Source: Proteromonas lacertae (taxonomy: Eukaryota > Sar > Bigyra > Opalinata > Proteromonadidae). From it: DNA of 64,000 nucleotides. The stretch covers positions 1 to 64,000 of the forward strand of contig NGBS01000304.1 in the NCBI GenBank assembly GCA_002245135.1. The letters are read 5' to 3'. The notes beneath the pieces are model-generated. The model was not told the origin of the DNA and did not search any database. It saw only the letters and a program-made list of their open reading frames with translations. Each line of letters opens with the position of its first letter. Within the stretch, counting starts at the first letter, position 1. The position numbers were made by a program, and so were the translations under genes. Of the stretch, positions 11,187 to 24,647 are shown piece after piece.

Positions 11187-13273
11187 ATGAGAATTATGTT
11201 CAAAATAGAATTATATAGCTTATTTATATTATTTATATATGTAATGAGTATTTTTGGAGTATGCATAAATGATTGCAGGTATTGTACAAATATATAATAT
11301 CAATAGTCAAAAGGGAACTTGTTCGATGTATCCTGAATATTTGAAATTAAGAAATGGATATTATAAATGTAAATGTAATAGATTATACACTGGTGCTGAT
11401 TGTTCTGTGCGTATTTATTTTTATCAAATGTAATCTTAGCCTCTTGTCCTAAAGGTCCAGATTGGTTTAATTCATCCTTATTAACTGAATGCAGTGGTAT
11501 TGGAATATGTAAATCATTTCATTGTGCTTGTCCTGATGGATTTGGTGGAGATAGTTGTCAAAAACTACTCTGTCCAGTAGATCCAATAGGAAATAGACAA
11601 TGTAATGGAAAAGGTAAATGTGTAGCATTAGATGATCATGCAAAATTGAATAAAATCTATCCAATATTTGATTATGATTTCAATTGGGATAGTGAAAGAA
11701 TATTTGGATGTGAATGTGATAATGGATTTAGTGGATATGATTGTTCAATTCAAAAATGTGCAGTAGGATTAGATCCAATAAAAAGAGGTAAGTATAAACC
11801 TGTAATTCATATCTATGAAAAGAAACGATCAAAATTTCGATTCTTTTCAAATGGTGTAATAAGTAAAGAGATTAATCACTATACATCTATAAATGAAATA
11901 TCGAATATATTAGAGTCTTTTGGTTATGGTGAAGTGAGTGTAATATATTCATCTAGTAATAATCAATATAAATTTACATTTGAAAATCCTCAAACAACAA
12001 TTCCATCTCAACTCTATACAATTCCAATAAATTCATTAATTCCAATCCAATTGGATGAATGGAATAAGAGTGATGCAATTGTTAGTGAGTGTAATGGAAG
12101 AGGAAAATGTATAAAAGGATCATGTAAATGTGACTCATCATTTTATCCATCTTCAGCTTCTGAAAATTCATTTATTGATAATTGTGGATATTTCCAAAGA
12201 ATAATATCGAATGATGATAATTTTACTTGTCCTTATAATCATGATAATAAATTAATATGTAGTGGAAATGGAGTATGTGAATCTGAGTTTAAAGAATGTA
12301 AATGTAATGAAGGATATGAGAAATATGATTGTTCTTCCAGTATATATTTATAGATTAGTTGATTCTTTATATAGAGATTTGTCCAAGTGGTTATAGTTGG
12401 TTTAATTATCCCAATACTACCAATAATGTTCATTATAAAGCAATATGTAGTAGTCGAGGAATATGTGATGAGAATAGTGGAAAATGTGTTTGTCAGAAAG
12501 GATTTAGTGGAGATGCTTGTGATAAAAGTATATCTTTGAATGTATGAATATAATATTAAATAGTGGATTGTATGGATAATTGTAATAATCATGGAGAATG
12601 TTTAACTGTAAACGAATATAATCATAAACATGGTTTACCAATAAAAGATAGTTATGAAAATGAAAATATTCGAAAATGTTTCTGTGAGAAAGGATATAAA
12701 GGGAATAGTTGTAATGAAAGAGAATGTATGTATGGAGTTGATAAAAATGAATTTAATTATATTATAAATAAATATGGAGATAAGTTTCAAAAATCTGCAG
12801 TATTGAATTTTAAATGTTCAGTTGTTGATAATAATAATAATAATAAAGACAGTTTAAGATTATATGTGAATAGCAATATAATAAATATCAATATTGATAC
12901 AAATCTGAACGATTTAAAATATAAATTATTATCTGAAAGTGGATTAAAATTTGATGATGATGATAATAATTTGGAAATAAAATCAAATACTAAATCATCA
13001 GTTTGTGTAAAAGATGGAAATGAAATAGAAATCATCTTTCCTCCAAGTTATTGTGTAGAAGAATTGAAAATATATTTTGAATATGATATGAGAGTGTTTA
13101 ATATTTCAAATTATTCATTTACAAGTGATAAGAAATGTTATGAATGTAGTAATCGAGGTATTTGTGATGTTATTAGTGGTAAATGTAAATGCTTTAATGG
13201 ATATGGTGTTAATGATGATGGTATTGATAATTGTGGAAAAGAAATTGGAGATGTAGTTGAAGATGATTTATAA
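11187..13273 (+). CDS. Secreted multi-EGF-domain protein
   Basis: ATG at 11187 gives a hydrophobic signal peptide (YSLFILFIYVMSIFGVC) followed by repeated EGF-like modules with C-x-NG-x-C and C-x-C-x-GY/F-x-G-x-x-C spacing, for example GIGICKSFHCACPDGFGG, CNGKGKC, CSSRGICDENSGKCVCQKGF and CSNRGICDVISGKCKC. Two longer non-EGF spacers (about 11790-12060 and 12740-13110) separate groups of modules. Four introns of 28-36 nt are placed at 11279-11306, 11411-11439, near 12331-12365 and near 12531-12565; each restores frame. There is no C-terminal TM segment, so secretion or matrix/cell-surface association is inferred. The family resembles tenascin/teneurin-type EGF arrays, but no orthologue is recognised. 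Confidence 0.8.
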
Positions 13274-13752
13274 TTTAACTAATTTTCCTGTAATTTAGAT
13301 ATTTTATTTTATTGCAATTTCTGTATTAATCATTTGTCTCGAATAGGTAAAAACTAATAATTGGAATGACAGCGGAATTCATAAAATAATGGCAAGCAAA
13401 ACAACTTATATTTTTATTTATTTATTATTATACCTATTAGTAACATATATTATAATATTATGCTGTTAGATTTATGTGAAATAGAAGATATCTATTTTTA
13501 GTTACATTTATATGTTTTGAGCAGAAATTTGCTATTATTGATATTACAAACATATAGAGAGGCATAATAATATAAAAATAAAGGTAATGATGCCTTTTAT
13601 ATAATATAAGAAATTAACAAGACATATTAAAATGTTTAGCAAAGCATAATAAAATTCTAACATTTACTCAATATCTAATCTTTTATTTGGATGTTAGGAT
13701 TTTATACTTTTTGATAAATTTTCATAATTTGTTATTTTGTTTTCTTTTATGC
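13274..13752. other. Intergenic between convergent genes
   Basis: About 480 bp of AT-rich sequence between the convergent EGF and LRR genes. I see no open frame, repeat or RNA gene in it. Confidence 0.4.
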
Positions 13753-14421
13753 TTAACAATGATAATCCTTTTTGAAAAGTTGTTCATCAATATCATCACC
13801 TATTATATTTCGATCTAAATCCACTCTTTGTAGAGATGTTAATTTCTCTATATTTTCACATAAATATTCTACTCCTTTATCACCTATTTTGTTTTGTAAT
13901 TATCATTATTATAATTACATATACCATATAAAGATAATCCTTCTAAATTAGGAATATCTTTAAAATGTGAACATAAATATTCCATATCTTCATCTCCTAA
14001 TTCACAACCTATTACATATTAATTGCGTTTATAATAATACATACCTCCCAATAATAATTCTTTCAAATTTCGAAGAAAATGAAGATTTTCTGATAAAGCT
14101 TCTAAACTATTATTACCAAATTTATTAGCTGAATATAATGACATCAAATTTGGAAAGAATTTTAATAAATCTGATAGAACCTTCAAATCTTTAGCAGTTA
14201 TTTTAAAAAATGATTCTATGTTTATCAACCTTATATTTATTAATATTACAATCAATTCTATAACAAGAATAATATTATAAAAGCTTAGATAGAAATTATA
14301 CAATATAAATCATAATGTATTGTATATTAAGTGTTGATGATTGTACATAGTCTAATAATGAAGATGATTTATAATCATATACAAATTTCGATTGTTTGGT
14401 ATGTTCTTGTGAAATAAACAT
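13753..14421 (-). CDS. Leucine-rich repeat (RNI-like) protein
   Basis: The minus strand encodes LRR units of ribonuclease-inhibitor type: LKVLSDLLKFFPNLMSLY, LEALSENLHFLRNLKELLLG, DEDMEYLCSHFKDIPNLEGL and GVEYLCENIEKLTSLQRVDL. Two introns (near 14010-14044 and 13880-13922) restore frame between repeats. The proposed start, MFISQEHTKQ at 14421, lies upstream of a further intron near 14260-14302; the junction into the first repeat needs a one-base shift around 14205, so the 5' part is uncertain. The start is only 46 bp from the divergent TUG/UBX gene. Function is unknown; LRRs of this type bind proteins. Confidence 0.6.
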
Positions 14422-14467
14422 TTTGAAACTCGATCTGCTCAAATCTGTTTTTCTTCTTTTTTGAAAA

Positions 14468-16586
14468 ATGCCATTTACTGTTCAACATCATGGAATTAAA
14501 AAGACAATCGAAGTATCTGAACATCAACCACTAGTATATATATAGGATTAAGTATTTAGAATATAATAAGAAACAATGCTTGTGCTGCTTTCTCAATTTC
14601 TAAAGAAGTAATACTTGTAATTATGATTTTATAGAATGCGAATTATTATGCTCTCATTTTTAATGGGAAACCATTGAATTTATCTCAAACTCTGTCTTTA
14701 CAGTCGTTAAACAAACACAGCTGGGTGGTATTGAAAAGAATGTCAGAATCCGTAACACAAGTAGATAAAGTCCGAGTATGTATGCAAAGTTCGCTTGGTC
14801 GTTTTGAAGTATAATTAGTGTTTATTTTATGTTATCTATAGGGTACATTTATGTCAAACACAATATTATTCGATATATTGACAAGTTTAGTCCCGAAATT
14901 TAGTGAAGGAGTTCCTTCCATTACCTATATGAGACAAAAAGTCGAAGGTTCAATGTTATTTGAAACAACGTTAGAAGATTTAGGAATATTAAATGGTTCA
15001 GCATTATTGAGGGTTAATTTTACTCCAGGCAAATTTGAAACTCTTCCATCTTCATCATCAATTACTTTCCCAAGCCAAGATCAAGCCAATAATGTTGGTA
15101 ATGATGTATTATTACCTAAAGATGATGCAATGGATGAAGAAGAAAATGATGATGAAGAAGAAAATTCTGGAAAAAGAAAAGCTCCAAAAATGATATTAAA
15201 ACCATTATTTTCATCATCATCATCTTCTTCTTCTTTAGATAATGCACCTAACACAAACACACCGAATTTATTATTAAATCCTCAACCACCAACTGATCCA
15301 ATAGAAAGATGCATATTTTACTTAGGTGAAATTCGTCGAACAATATCTGATCCAGAATATACATCTTCAATGAAAACTATAAGTAAAATAATTGACAATA
15401 TAATCAACAAACCAGGTGAACCAATGGTGAGAAGAATGAAAACAACGAATGCGGCATTTAGTAAGAAAATATTAATATATCCAAATTGTATACAATTATT
15501 ATTTTCACTTGGCTTTACAATTTATTCTGATGAAAGTGGTGATTATTATATGTTAAAGCCAGAGAATGAAGATATGAAATTATTGAAAGATATACAGAGT
15601 AGGGTTCATACAATAGTAGAAGCTCAAAATATATTAAATCAAAATAATAATAATGATGAAGATAATAATAATGAACAACGAATAAATTTTGATCCATATA
15701 AACCAATTGTATATATATATATATATAATTTATATTTATTAGATCACTTCATTAACAGGTCAAAAATCAACAGGAAAGAGTTTAATTGATGAAGAAGTAG
15801 AAACATTACGAAAGAAACAGGAAAGAATAATGAGTAAAATTCCTGAAAGAAATATATTAATATATAAAAGTACTTCTAAAACAAATGATAATTCCCTTCC
15901 AATATCTGATGCAGTAGAGATAACTGATAATAATAATATTCCACCAGCATTACCAACAGTAAATCCAACTTCAATATTTGAAGAAGAAAATGAAAATAAT
16001 GATAATAATAATATCAGTGGAAAAGGTGACAGATCTTTAGTGTCTGGTGCAATTCAGCGTGAAAGAGAGAATCGTGAGAAAATGATGAATTTTCAAACTC
16101 AAGCAATGAGAGAAAGAGATCGATTAAAGAAAAGAAAAGTGTATGATAAAGTGTTGATAAAAATACTATTTCCAGATAAATGTATATATATATATATAAA
16201 TATATAATTATTTGTTATTTTATATAGATCGTTTTCAAGCTTATTTCGGTCCAAAAGAATGTATAAATGATGTTCTTTTACTTATCAAAACAACAATGAA
16301 AAGTGATTATCAAAATTTAGGTATTCAGTTGTATACATCTCCACCTAAAGTGATTTATAAACCTACTGATGTATTATTTGATTTGAACCTAGGTGCTGCT
16401 TGTGTGTTTTATTTATCTTGGAAATCTTCACCTCCTCCATCTGATGTAGTGTATTTTGATGAAAGATTTATAACAGATGAAGATGATGTGGTAGTAAGAT
16501 TACCTACAGGAGTTGGTTTAGCTGATGATAGTGGAGATAAAAAGAAAAATATGTTAAATGCGTTGAAAAATAAGTTGTTTCATTAA
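14468..16586 (+). CDS. TUG/ASPSCR1-like UBX protein with PUB domain (p97 adaptor)
   Basis: Starts MPFTVQHHGIKKTIEV, the TUG-type ubiquitin-like N-terminus, with ALIFNGKPLNLS typical of TUG-UBL1. A second ubiquitin-like region follows (ILFDILTSLVPKF, LEDLGILNGSALLRVNF). Then comes a PUB domain (about 15295-15600: ISKIIDNIINKPGEP, RRMKTTNAAFSKKI, LLFSLGFTIY), an Asn/acidic linker, and a C-terminal UBX domain (KVLIKILFPDKYRFQAYFGP, LYTSPPKVIY, LFDLNLGAACVFYLSW). Introns at 14534-14559, 14608-14634, about 14776-14840, near 15709 and near 16183 all restore frame. UBX and PUB both bind Cdc48/p97, so this is probably a bivalent p97 adaptor. TUG proteins I know lack a PUB domain; UBXN6 has PUB plus UBX but no TUG N-terminus. 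Confidence 0.83.
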
Positions 16587-16692
16587 ATAAAATCTAAATA
16601 ATATTATAAATTTTATAAGAATAGAGAATTTTATTGTATGTTTGACAAAGCTTGAGAAGAATATTTCAATCTTCACCGTATATATCTCATTA

Positions 16693-18208
16693 ATGTATAA
16701 ATTATTATCCAAATCTATTAACATTACTTCCATGAATATTAGAAATATATCAAAACAATCTCGATTCTATCAGTTTGCCAGATTTGAATCAAATTTACAT
16801 GGTTTTATTCCTTTGACATTTCCTGCATTATCTCCAACCATGCAAGTAGGTAAAATCCATCAATGGAAAGTAAAAGAAGGAGATAAGCTAGAATTAGGAA
16901 TGACAATATGCGAAGTAGAAACTGATAAAGCAATTATTGATTTTGATTCAAGCAATGAAGAATATATTGCTAAAATATTAGCTGATGAAAAATCAGGTGA
17001 AATACCAATTGGTAAAACAATTGCTTTATTAACAGAAAAAAAAGAAGATGTAGACAAGATTAAGAATATTAAATATGAAGAAAATGACAAAGAAAATAAA
17101 ACAATAACAACTTCAAATAACAGTAATAAGGAAGAAAAAACAGATAATGAAAGTGAAAGTAATAATTATGATAAACCATTTACTTATTCAGCAAGTCCAG
17201 CTGCTAGAGCTTATATCTATTCGCATGGAGACAATATAAACATTAAGGAAATAAAAGGAAGTGGAAAGAGAGGAATGATAATGAAGGAAGATATTCTAAA
17301 TCATTTAACTAATAAAGAAACTTCAGAAACATTAACAAAAAATGTAATTAAGACAATCACAATTGTAAAAGAAGTAAAAGAAGAAAAAGAAAATAGCAAC
17401 CCAAATGATAAAGTTACAGTTATTACACCCTCAAATATGAGAAGAATAATAGCTGAAAGATTAACAGAGTCTAAAATACAATCACCTCATGGTTATACAT
17501 CAATAGATATTGAAGTATAAATAAATAGAACTTTTTTTTTATTATTTTAGATGGATAATTTAATGAAATATAGAAAAAAGATATTATCTCACAATATTAA
17601 AGTGTCATTTAATGATTTAATTGTAAGAGCAGTAAGTTATGCATTGAAAAAAGTGCCAAAATTAAATTCAACAATTTTAAACAAAGTTGCACAACTAAAT
17701 GACAATATTGATATTTCAATTGCAGTTGCTACAGATAAAGGATTGTATACTCCTATTGTTAAAAGTATTTTTCTTACTAAATTTTTTCTTAGACTGTGAT
17801 AAATTAACATTATCTGAAATATCAAACACTATTAAAAATCTATCAATGAAAGCAAAATCTAATAAACTACTACCTGAAGAATACCAAGGAGGAACATTCA
17901 CAGTAAGTAATCTAGGTATGTTTGGAATTAGAGATTTTTCAGCAGTTATAAATCCACCACAAGTATAATAATGTTGAACATAACACATTAATAGACTTGT
18001 ATTCTTGCAGTTGGTTCTGTGTATGAAGATCTCACATATCTTGATAAAAAGTTTCATTTAATCCATAAAATGACTGCTACACTTTCATATAATAGGTATA
18101 TATATCATATATTTACATTATAGAAACTATATTAATGAATATGATACTAACGAATTTGGTATGGAATTAAAGAAACATTTAGAATCACCTGAACTATTAT
18201 ATGTTTAA
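16693..18208 (+). CDS. Pyruvate dehydrogenase E2/E3BP-like lipoyl protein, acyltransferase motif lost
   Basis: A mitochondrial-type presequence ([18 protein letters not shown]..., basic and Ser-rich) precedes a lipoyl domain ([14 protein letters not shown] with the lipoylated Lys). Then come a Lys/Glu linker, an E3/E1-binding domain ([27 protein letters not shown]) and an acyltransferase-fold domain ([65 protein letters not shown]). Introns near 17518-17550, 17769-17796, 17968-17999 and 18097-18123 restore frame. The catalytic DHRxxDG motif is replaced by NRNYINE, so His and Asp are gone. It therefore resembles the non-catalytic E3-binding subunit (PDHX type). The start at 16693 is chosen over 16732 because it gives the longer presequence; AAGCTTGAG lies about 40 bp upstream. 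Confidence 0.85.
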
Positions 18209-18464
18209 TTTGAATTGATTTATTAAATTCTTTCATATTAAAAACACCATAATTATAAACTAAAATGAAAAGACATAATTCAAAATATATTTGTATTGCT
18301 ATTCTATTTATTTTTTAAATCTTGTGATCTATGTATGAAAATTGCCACAGTCTTAGCTTTTTGAATGGCGCATGCAATTACATAGTAGCACAGATGTTAA
18401 AAGGATCAAGCGTATTAATTAATTCACATATTCTTCAATTTTATAGAGAAAATTTCGATTTAAT

Positions 18465-21400
18465 ATGACGATTGAAACACTTGAATTTATAATAAATAGA
18501 TTGGCTTATCATGGCATAGATGTTTCAAAAGGAACAGTATCTATCCCATCGTTAAGGAATGGTTACGAATGGAAATACCCAAAAGAGTTGGAACTAGAAA
18601 GAAAAGAATTATTAAAACTATCAATTTTGTGTCAAAACATAGAATCAATAAGTATTGAGGGTAATAAAATAAACAACGATCAACAACAATATGATATAGA
18701 AAATTACAATATACACTTCCTATTATTCCCATTAATACTTGAAATAAAGCTGAATAGATTCCCAATCAACTTAATTCGTCATATTACCGTCCACAAATAC
18801 CAATTGAAATACTTACACATAGAAAATAGTCCATCTGATTATTGTGGCACTTATTTAGATGGAAATAACGATAAATTAGAGTGGAATAAATTAGAATACT
18901 TGAATTTGTCCTATAATACTATTCGAGAAATAGATTCTACACTTAAATTAATACCATACTGCAAGCATTTGGAATTACATCATAACAAAATATCAAAAAT
19001 TGCAAATTTGGAGAGATGCTTTCAATTAGATACTCTAAATTTGAGTTACAATTGTATACAGACTATAGAAAATTTGAATGTGTTGTTAGGATTTATAAAA
19101 GTGATAGATTTGTCTTATAATCAAATTCGAAGTCTAGAAGGGTTTAAAAAGTCTTATTCTATACAAGTATACCTATATATTATATGCATATTTATTTATT
19201 TCAATAATAGAAGTTGAACCTAGCTCACAATCTCATATCTTCATTTGATGAGGTCAGAATCCTTTCAAAGTTCCCTGATATCATAGAAATCACATTAGAA
19301 GGAAATCCAATCTATAATGATCGCAACTATCGTAAAACAATTTATGAAATTTTTGCTGATCAAAATATAGAAAGTAATAATGGATTTATATTAGATGGAA
19401 ATAAAGGAAATGAAATTTTAAATACTGGTACTGTTACAACACCTAATAATAATAATAATACTTTAACTCCAAAACAGAAATTAATTCGAAGTGTAAAAAA
19501 GATTAGTGACAATAATAAAATGAAAAAAATAAATCAAAAAAGTAATAAAAGAAAAGTATAGTTATAATAATATAATATTATTATGTAAATAGTCTGTTAG
19601 AAGACAAGCAATCGTAAATGATTCATCAGAACCAACAACAATTAAAGATGAATCTACAATGGATTTATTCAAACTTACTCAAGCTATTACTCAATTGAAA
19701 AAATCAGGTGGTAGTGATTGGTTAAAACAATTTACAGAAGATTTAAATCGAAACGACACTAATGTTGTATTAAATGATTCATTTCGAAACCTTCCAAGGT
19801 CTTCTCATAATGATGATAATAATAATGAATTAAAATGTGAATTTCCACCTACACCTTCATCATTATCCACTACACCATTAGAAACAAGTGAATCTGACAC
19901 TAGTACAGTTAATACACCTAATACAACAAATACAACAAATACACCCAAATCTGGTATTTGTACTCCAAGGTTGAATATTACAGTAAGGAATGAGAGTGAT
20001 AGTAATAGATCGAGTTCTTCATTATTATTGACTCCTAGAAGAAAGAAAGGAAAGAGCCAAAGCAATTTGAATATGAATCGATTATTTAACATAAGTGAAG
20101 AATATGATATGAATTTATTGAAATTTGAAGTATAATTAAATGATATTATTATTATTATTATTATTATATACATAGTTTGAAAGTTTAAATAAAAAGATTA
20201 AAAAAGTCAAAATCCAACCAAATAACAATCAACTTCTTAATTCATTAGAATCTAACGAATTCAACACCAAAACACAAGAAATAGAAAATGATGAAAATAG
20301 AGAAGATAATGGCGAAGAAGAATCAAAGAATGATGAAAAAGTGAACATTCCATTAGATTTAGATGATGATAGAATAGATTATTATTTACAGTCAATTGAG
20401 TATTATATATACTTAGTAGAAGGTGATCAATGCGTAGGAAGAGTTATTTCAATTAGTGGAAATATCTTGAATGTATTGGACGAATTTACACTAGAAGTAG
20501 TTTTTACATATAAAATAACTGATTTTAAGAGTTTTCGATTGATTTCTTTACCTTCTTCTGGTATTAATATTGGATATGAAGATGATGAGATAGAATTTTA
20601 TGTATATATATATATATATATTATTTTATTTTATTTAGTCTTCAGATTTAAATATTCTTGAAGAAATAATTGGTATATTTCATGCAATTAAAAGTATAAA
20701 AGAACAAAAGCTTTGCATTCTCCAATGTTTAACTTGTTACAAATCCCTTCAATATAATGGAAATAATAACGAAATAGATATTGATAAGTATATAAAATGT
20801 GAATGTGGGAATAAAAACTACATAATATCATTTTCAAATGATAAAAATAAGAAATCTAAAACAGTAAGTGAAGAAAGCAGTAATAGTCATTATGATAATA
20901 ATGAAGAAATCAATGAAATGAATGATTTGGTAATTATTGAAAACTATTTTAAAGTAGAAAATAGTATATATATATATATATATAATATAGTGGAATGTGA
21001 TGAAAAGGATGAAGATTTTCTTATTGATGAAAATCTGTCTTATTATATTAGTAAATACATCCTTCCAAGAATTGATACTGATAGTGGTGAACCATTGCAA
21101 TATAAAGGGTTTTATTTAGTATATATATATATATATATATATAATTATTAATATTTATATAGTGTTATTTCAGTTGGTATCAGTCAGCAGAAAGAAGAAA
21201 TGAAAGACCTTGTTTGATTATACTGACAGATTTATTATTGTATAAAAATGAAATATTATATATATATATATTAAATAGATTAATATATTATTACAATGAA
21301 TTAGAGAATCATGGTACGTTCAAATCATTACCTCAATTTCCTATCATCACACGAGTTGCATATAGAGATATCAATAACATATGTATGTCAATGTCAACAC

Positions 21401-21992
21401 AATCATTTATTATAAAACTACAGAATGGAAAATCATTTATTGTTATTACTAGACAAAGAACAATGACTTTAGAACTTATACAATTATTCCAGGAAAGTTG
21501 TAATGATGAAGATGGAACGTTAATATCAGATCAAAGAGAATTTGAAGTTTCATTAATTCAAGTATATATAATAATAATATAATTTAAATATTTAAATATT
21601 ATTATTATATAGGATCAATTATTTAGTAATGAAAAGAATAAAATAGTGAAATGTTATTTACTTTGCTTATATAGGAAGAATGATAGTAAATATTATACTC
21701 CTGTATCTATAATTTTGAATGATGATAAAATATTTATATGTGATGAAGATTTATCTAAATCTGCCTCTGATTTAATGTTTTATAAAACATTATATAGTTT
21801 TGAAGGAAAGTATATATATAATCATTTATCTTATATATTTAATATAGAAAATGTAGTTATTCTCCAACAGAAACTGCAACTGAAATAAAACTATATTGTT
21901 CAAAGAACTTAAATAATATGATATTATTTGTAAGGGCAAAAACTGAATCGGATTTAAGAGTATTAACTAAACATTTAAATGAAAAAAAGTAA
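18465..21992 (+). CDS. STK11IP/LIP1-like leucine-rich repeat protein
   Basis: Ten or so exons joined by 27-50-nt introns. The N-terminal third matches the LRR layout of LKB1-interacting protein and nischarin: WNKLEYLNLSYNTIREID, CKHLELHHNKISKI, LDTLNLSYNCIQTIENL, IKVIDLSYNQIRSLEG, LNLAHNLISSFDEV and ITLEGNPIYNDRNYRK. A Thr/Asn/Ser-rich basic linker follows, then a C-terminal part with repeated beta-rich segments (GRVISISGNILNVLDEFT, CLIILTDLLLYKNE, PVSIILNDDKIFICDEDL) that look like PH-type modules. A short Cys pair region (LQCLTCYKSLQY, KCECGNKNY) could bind zinc. An intron near 21812-21847 places the end at 21992. The family name is inferred from LRR order and length, so STK11IP-like is a best guess. 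Confidence 0.68.
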
Positions 21993-22186
21993 TATAAATA
22001 TTATTTGTATTTATTGTTTGTTTAGTCACTAATTAGACTTTTATTGTAAGATAAAACATATTGATTTTTTATTGTTATTAGTTTATAATATCATTTAAAA
22101 AGCAAATGCTCAAATATAACACACTATATCGGTGTTCTTGTTTACAATTGAAAAAAATACAGGAAAAAAATATAAAAATAAAATCA

Positions 22187-24097
22187 CTAATTCATTTTGT
22201 TTAATTCTTCTAATAATTTGTTTATTTCTTCTTTCTCTTCATCATCATTTCTTTGACTATCTACATATTTGAGTGATTCTTCTAAATATTCTTTACTCTT
22301 TTCTTTTTCTTTCTATTTATATCATATATCAATTATCAAATAATACAATTTGAAGATAATATTTTCCCATTACTTTATTATACCAATATTTTGTATAATC
22401 ATCACATAATTCATCTTTTACTTCATTCAAATATGAAATTGTCTTTTCTTTATTTCCTATTTCCAAATAACATTCTGCTATATCTACCTTTACTAGATTT
22501 TTATCTATTTCATTTTCTAAATAATCTAATGAAGTACTATAATATTTCAATGCTTCTTCATATTCTTTCTACTTAATATTACAATGATGAATATACTAAA
22601 TTAAAATAACAATAACCTAATTCATTATTATTCCATTCTTTTTCTTTATTTGATGATGAATATTCTAAGGCACTTTTAAAGTAACGAATTGCTTCTCTAT
22701 ATTCTTTCTATTTATTATTACAATGATGAATATACTAAATTAAAATAACAATTACCAATCATTCTGTTATTATATTCTTTATCTTCATTTGTTGATGAAT
22801 ATTCTAATGCAATTTTATAATATATAATTGCTTCCACATAACGATTCTAATGAATAATTATTATATATATACTATATTGTAATAACAGTCTCCTATACCA
22901 CAATTATTCATTCGTATATCTTCATTTAATGTAGAAAATAATAACGATTTTTTATAATATTGAATTGATTTTTGATATTCATTCTACGCTATATATCAAT
23001 CTATAAATACTAATTCAAAATAACAACATCCTAGCCGATTATAACAAGTAATTTTATTATCACTTTCTGAAGCATATTCTAATCCATTTTCGTAATATGG
23101 AATTGTTTCTCTGTATTCTTTCTATTCATTTCATAATATATAACAATATACATTTTCATAATAATAATCTCCTATTATCTCATTCATTTTATAGTTTTCT
23201 TTTTGTGAATTGTTTTCTCTCATTTCTACCATCATTTCATTCGCTTTTTCTTTTTCTTTATTCTTCAATAATTCAATAATAACATTAACTCTAATTCTGA
23301 ATATTAATTCTTCTATTGTCATTCGATTATCTTTATTCACTGCTAATAATCTACATAATATATTATTGTATCTTTCGTTTAGTTTATCATTATTTTCATA
23401 TTTAAATTCTGTTATGGATTTTATTAAATCATAAATTGAATTGGTTTTAAATGGAATTTCTTTTCTTAATAATCTATAATAGATTATTCCTATATTCCAT
23501 ATATCACTTGCAACATTCATTTCTTCATCTTTCAATATTTCTGGACTTAAATATATTATCTCATCCATATCTCTTTTTATATCATTTAATCTGTCTTTCA
23601 ATAACAAATATTTTAAATTATCAACTATTATTATATCTCCTTCTTCATTCAACAACATATTATTCAGCTTGATATTGTTATATATCATACCATTTTCTTC
23701 CAGTGTCTTTATCGCTTTTATCAATTTTAACATTATCTCATTGATTTCTATCTCTTTTAACTCTTTCTTAAACATTAACTCTTCTAAGTTACTCTCATAT
23801 TTCGTCATTATCAATATCACATATTTTTCGGTAATTATGTATTTATCATATATCAATACATTGCTCACTCTCAAATTACTCGATTTCTCTAGTGATTCAA
23901 CAAAACAATCCAAACACCTCAAATTCATTTTATCTCTGTTATATATCTTCACATATTTTATATCATTACTATTCTTTTCTTTAACTTCCAACAAAACACT
24001 TAAATCACTCTTCTTTATCACTCTTATCAACTATTTCATATTAAACAACAGTAAAATATACAGAATATTCATCACTTATACTTTCAAATTCTTCCAT
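22187..24097 (-). CDS. Pseudokinase fused to TPR array, copy 2 (inverted duplicate)
   Basis: Near-identical inverted copy of the gene at 5860-8187, including the leader exon, intron 1 and about 70 bp of upstream sequence. Here the frame after the kinase domain is open (KENYKMNEIIGDYYYEN) and runs into the first repeat intron, so this copy is probably the intact one. The kinase domain again lacks catalytic Asp (YNN for HRD, DNL for DFG). It has fewer 37-residue TPR exons than copy 1, with introns of 26-30 nt at the same position in every repeat. The last exons (EALKYYSTSLDY, LDYLENEIDKNLVKV, KSKEYLEESLKY) match copy 1. The two copies flank about 14 kb of single-copy genes. Confidence 0.82.
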
Positions 24098-24647
24098 TCT
24101 TAAGAAATTTTAATCTCAAAATCAATCAAGCCAAATATTTTTTTAATGTTTTTTTATGTAAATACTTATAGATATTTATTTCATCTATTATATTTAAATA
24201 TTACTCATAAACACAGTATAATATATAATAAAAATTCATTTAATGACTTACAGATACAAGATCTCCAAGTTCTTTTAAAAACTCACGACTATTTACTAAC
24301 TCACTACAGCCATAGATTATATTCTTCTTACTTCGACTACTTTTACTATAACTCTTTAAATTCTCATATTCACTATAACAACCACCTCCAATTACAAACA
24401 CAATCACATTATCAAATGTTGTATTAAAAAATAGAAATTCTTGAAAAGGTTTGAGATTTGTATATTTATTTTACATTCATATACATGTAATATGATATGG
24501 CTTGATAAAAAGTATAAGTAATATGCAACATATGCCGTTACGTATAAGTATTATGAAATATTGAATCATTTTTCTATTTCTTTCAATGAATATAGTTTTA
24601 TGAAGCAAATAATATATAAAGAAGTAGATAATATAATTAATTTTTAA
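24098..24647. other. Intergenic; mirrored promoter then nothing recognised
   Basis: The first 70 bp are the inverted copy of 5790-5859. The remaining 480 bp are AT-rich, with no supported gene or repeat. Confidence 0.4.
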
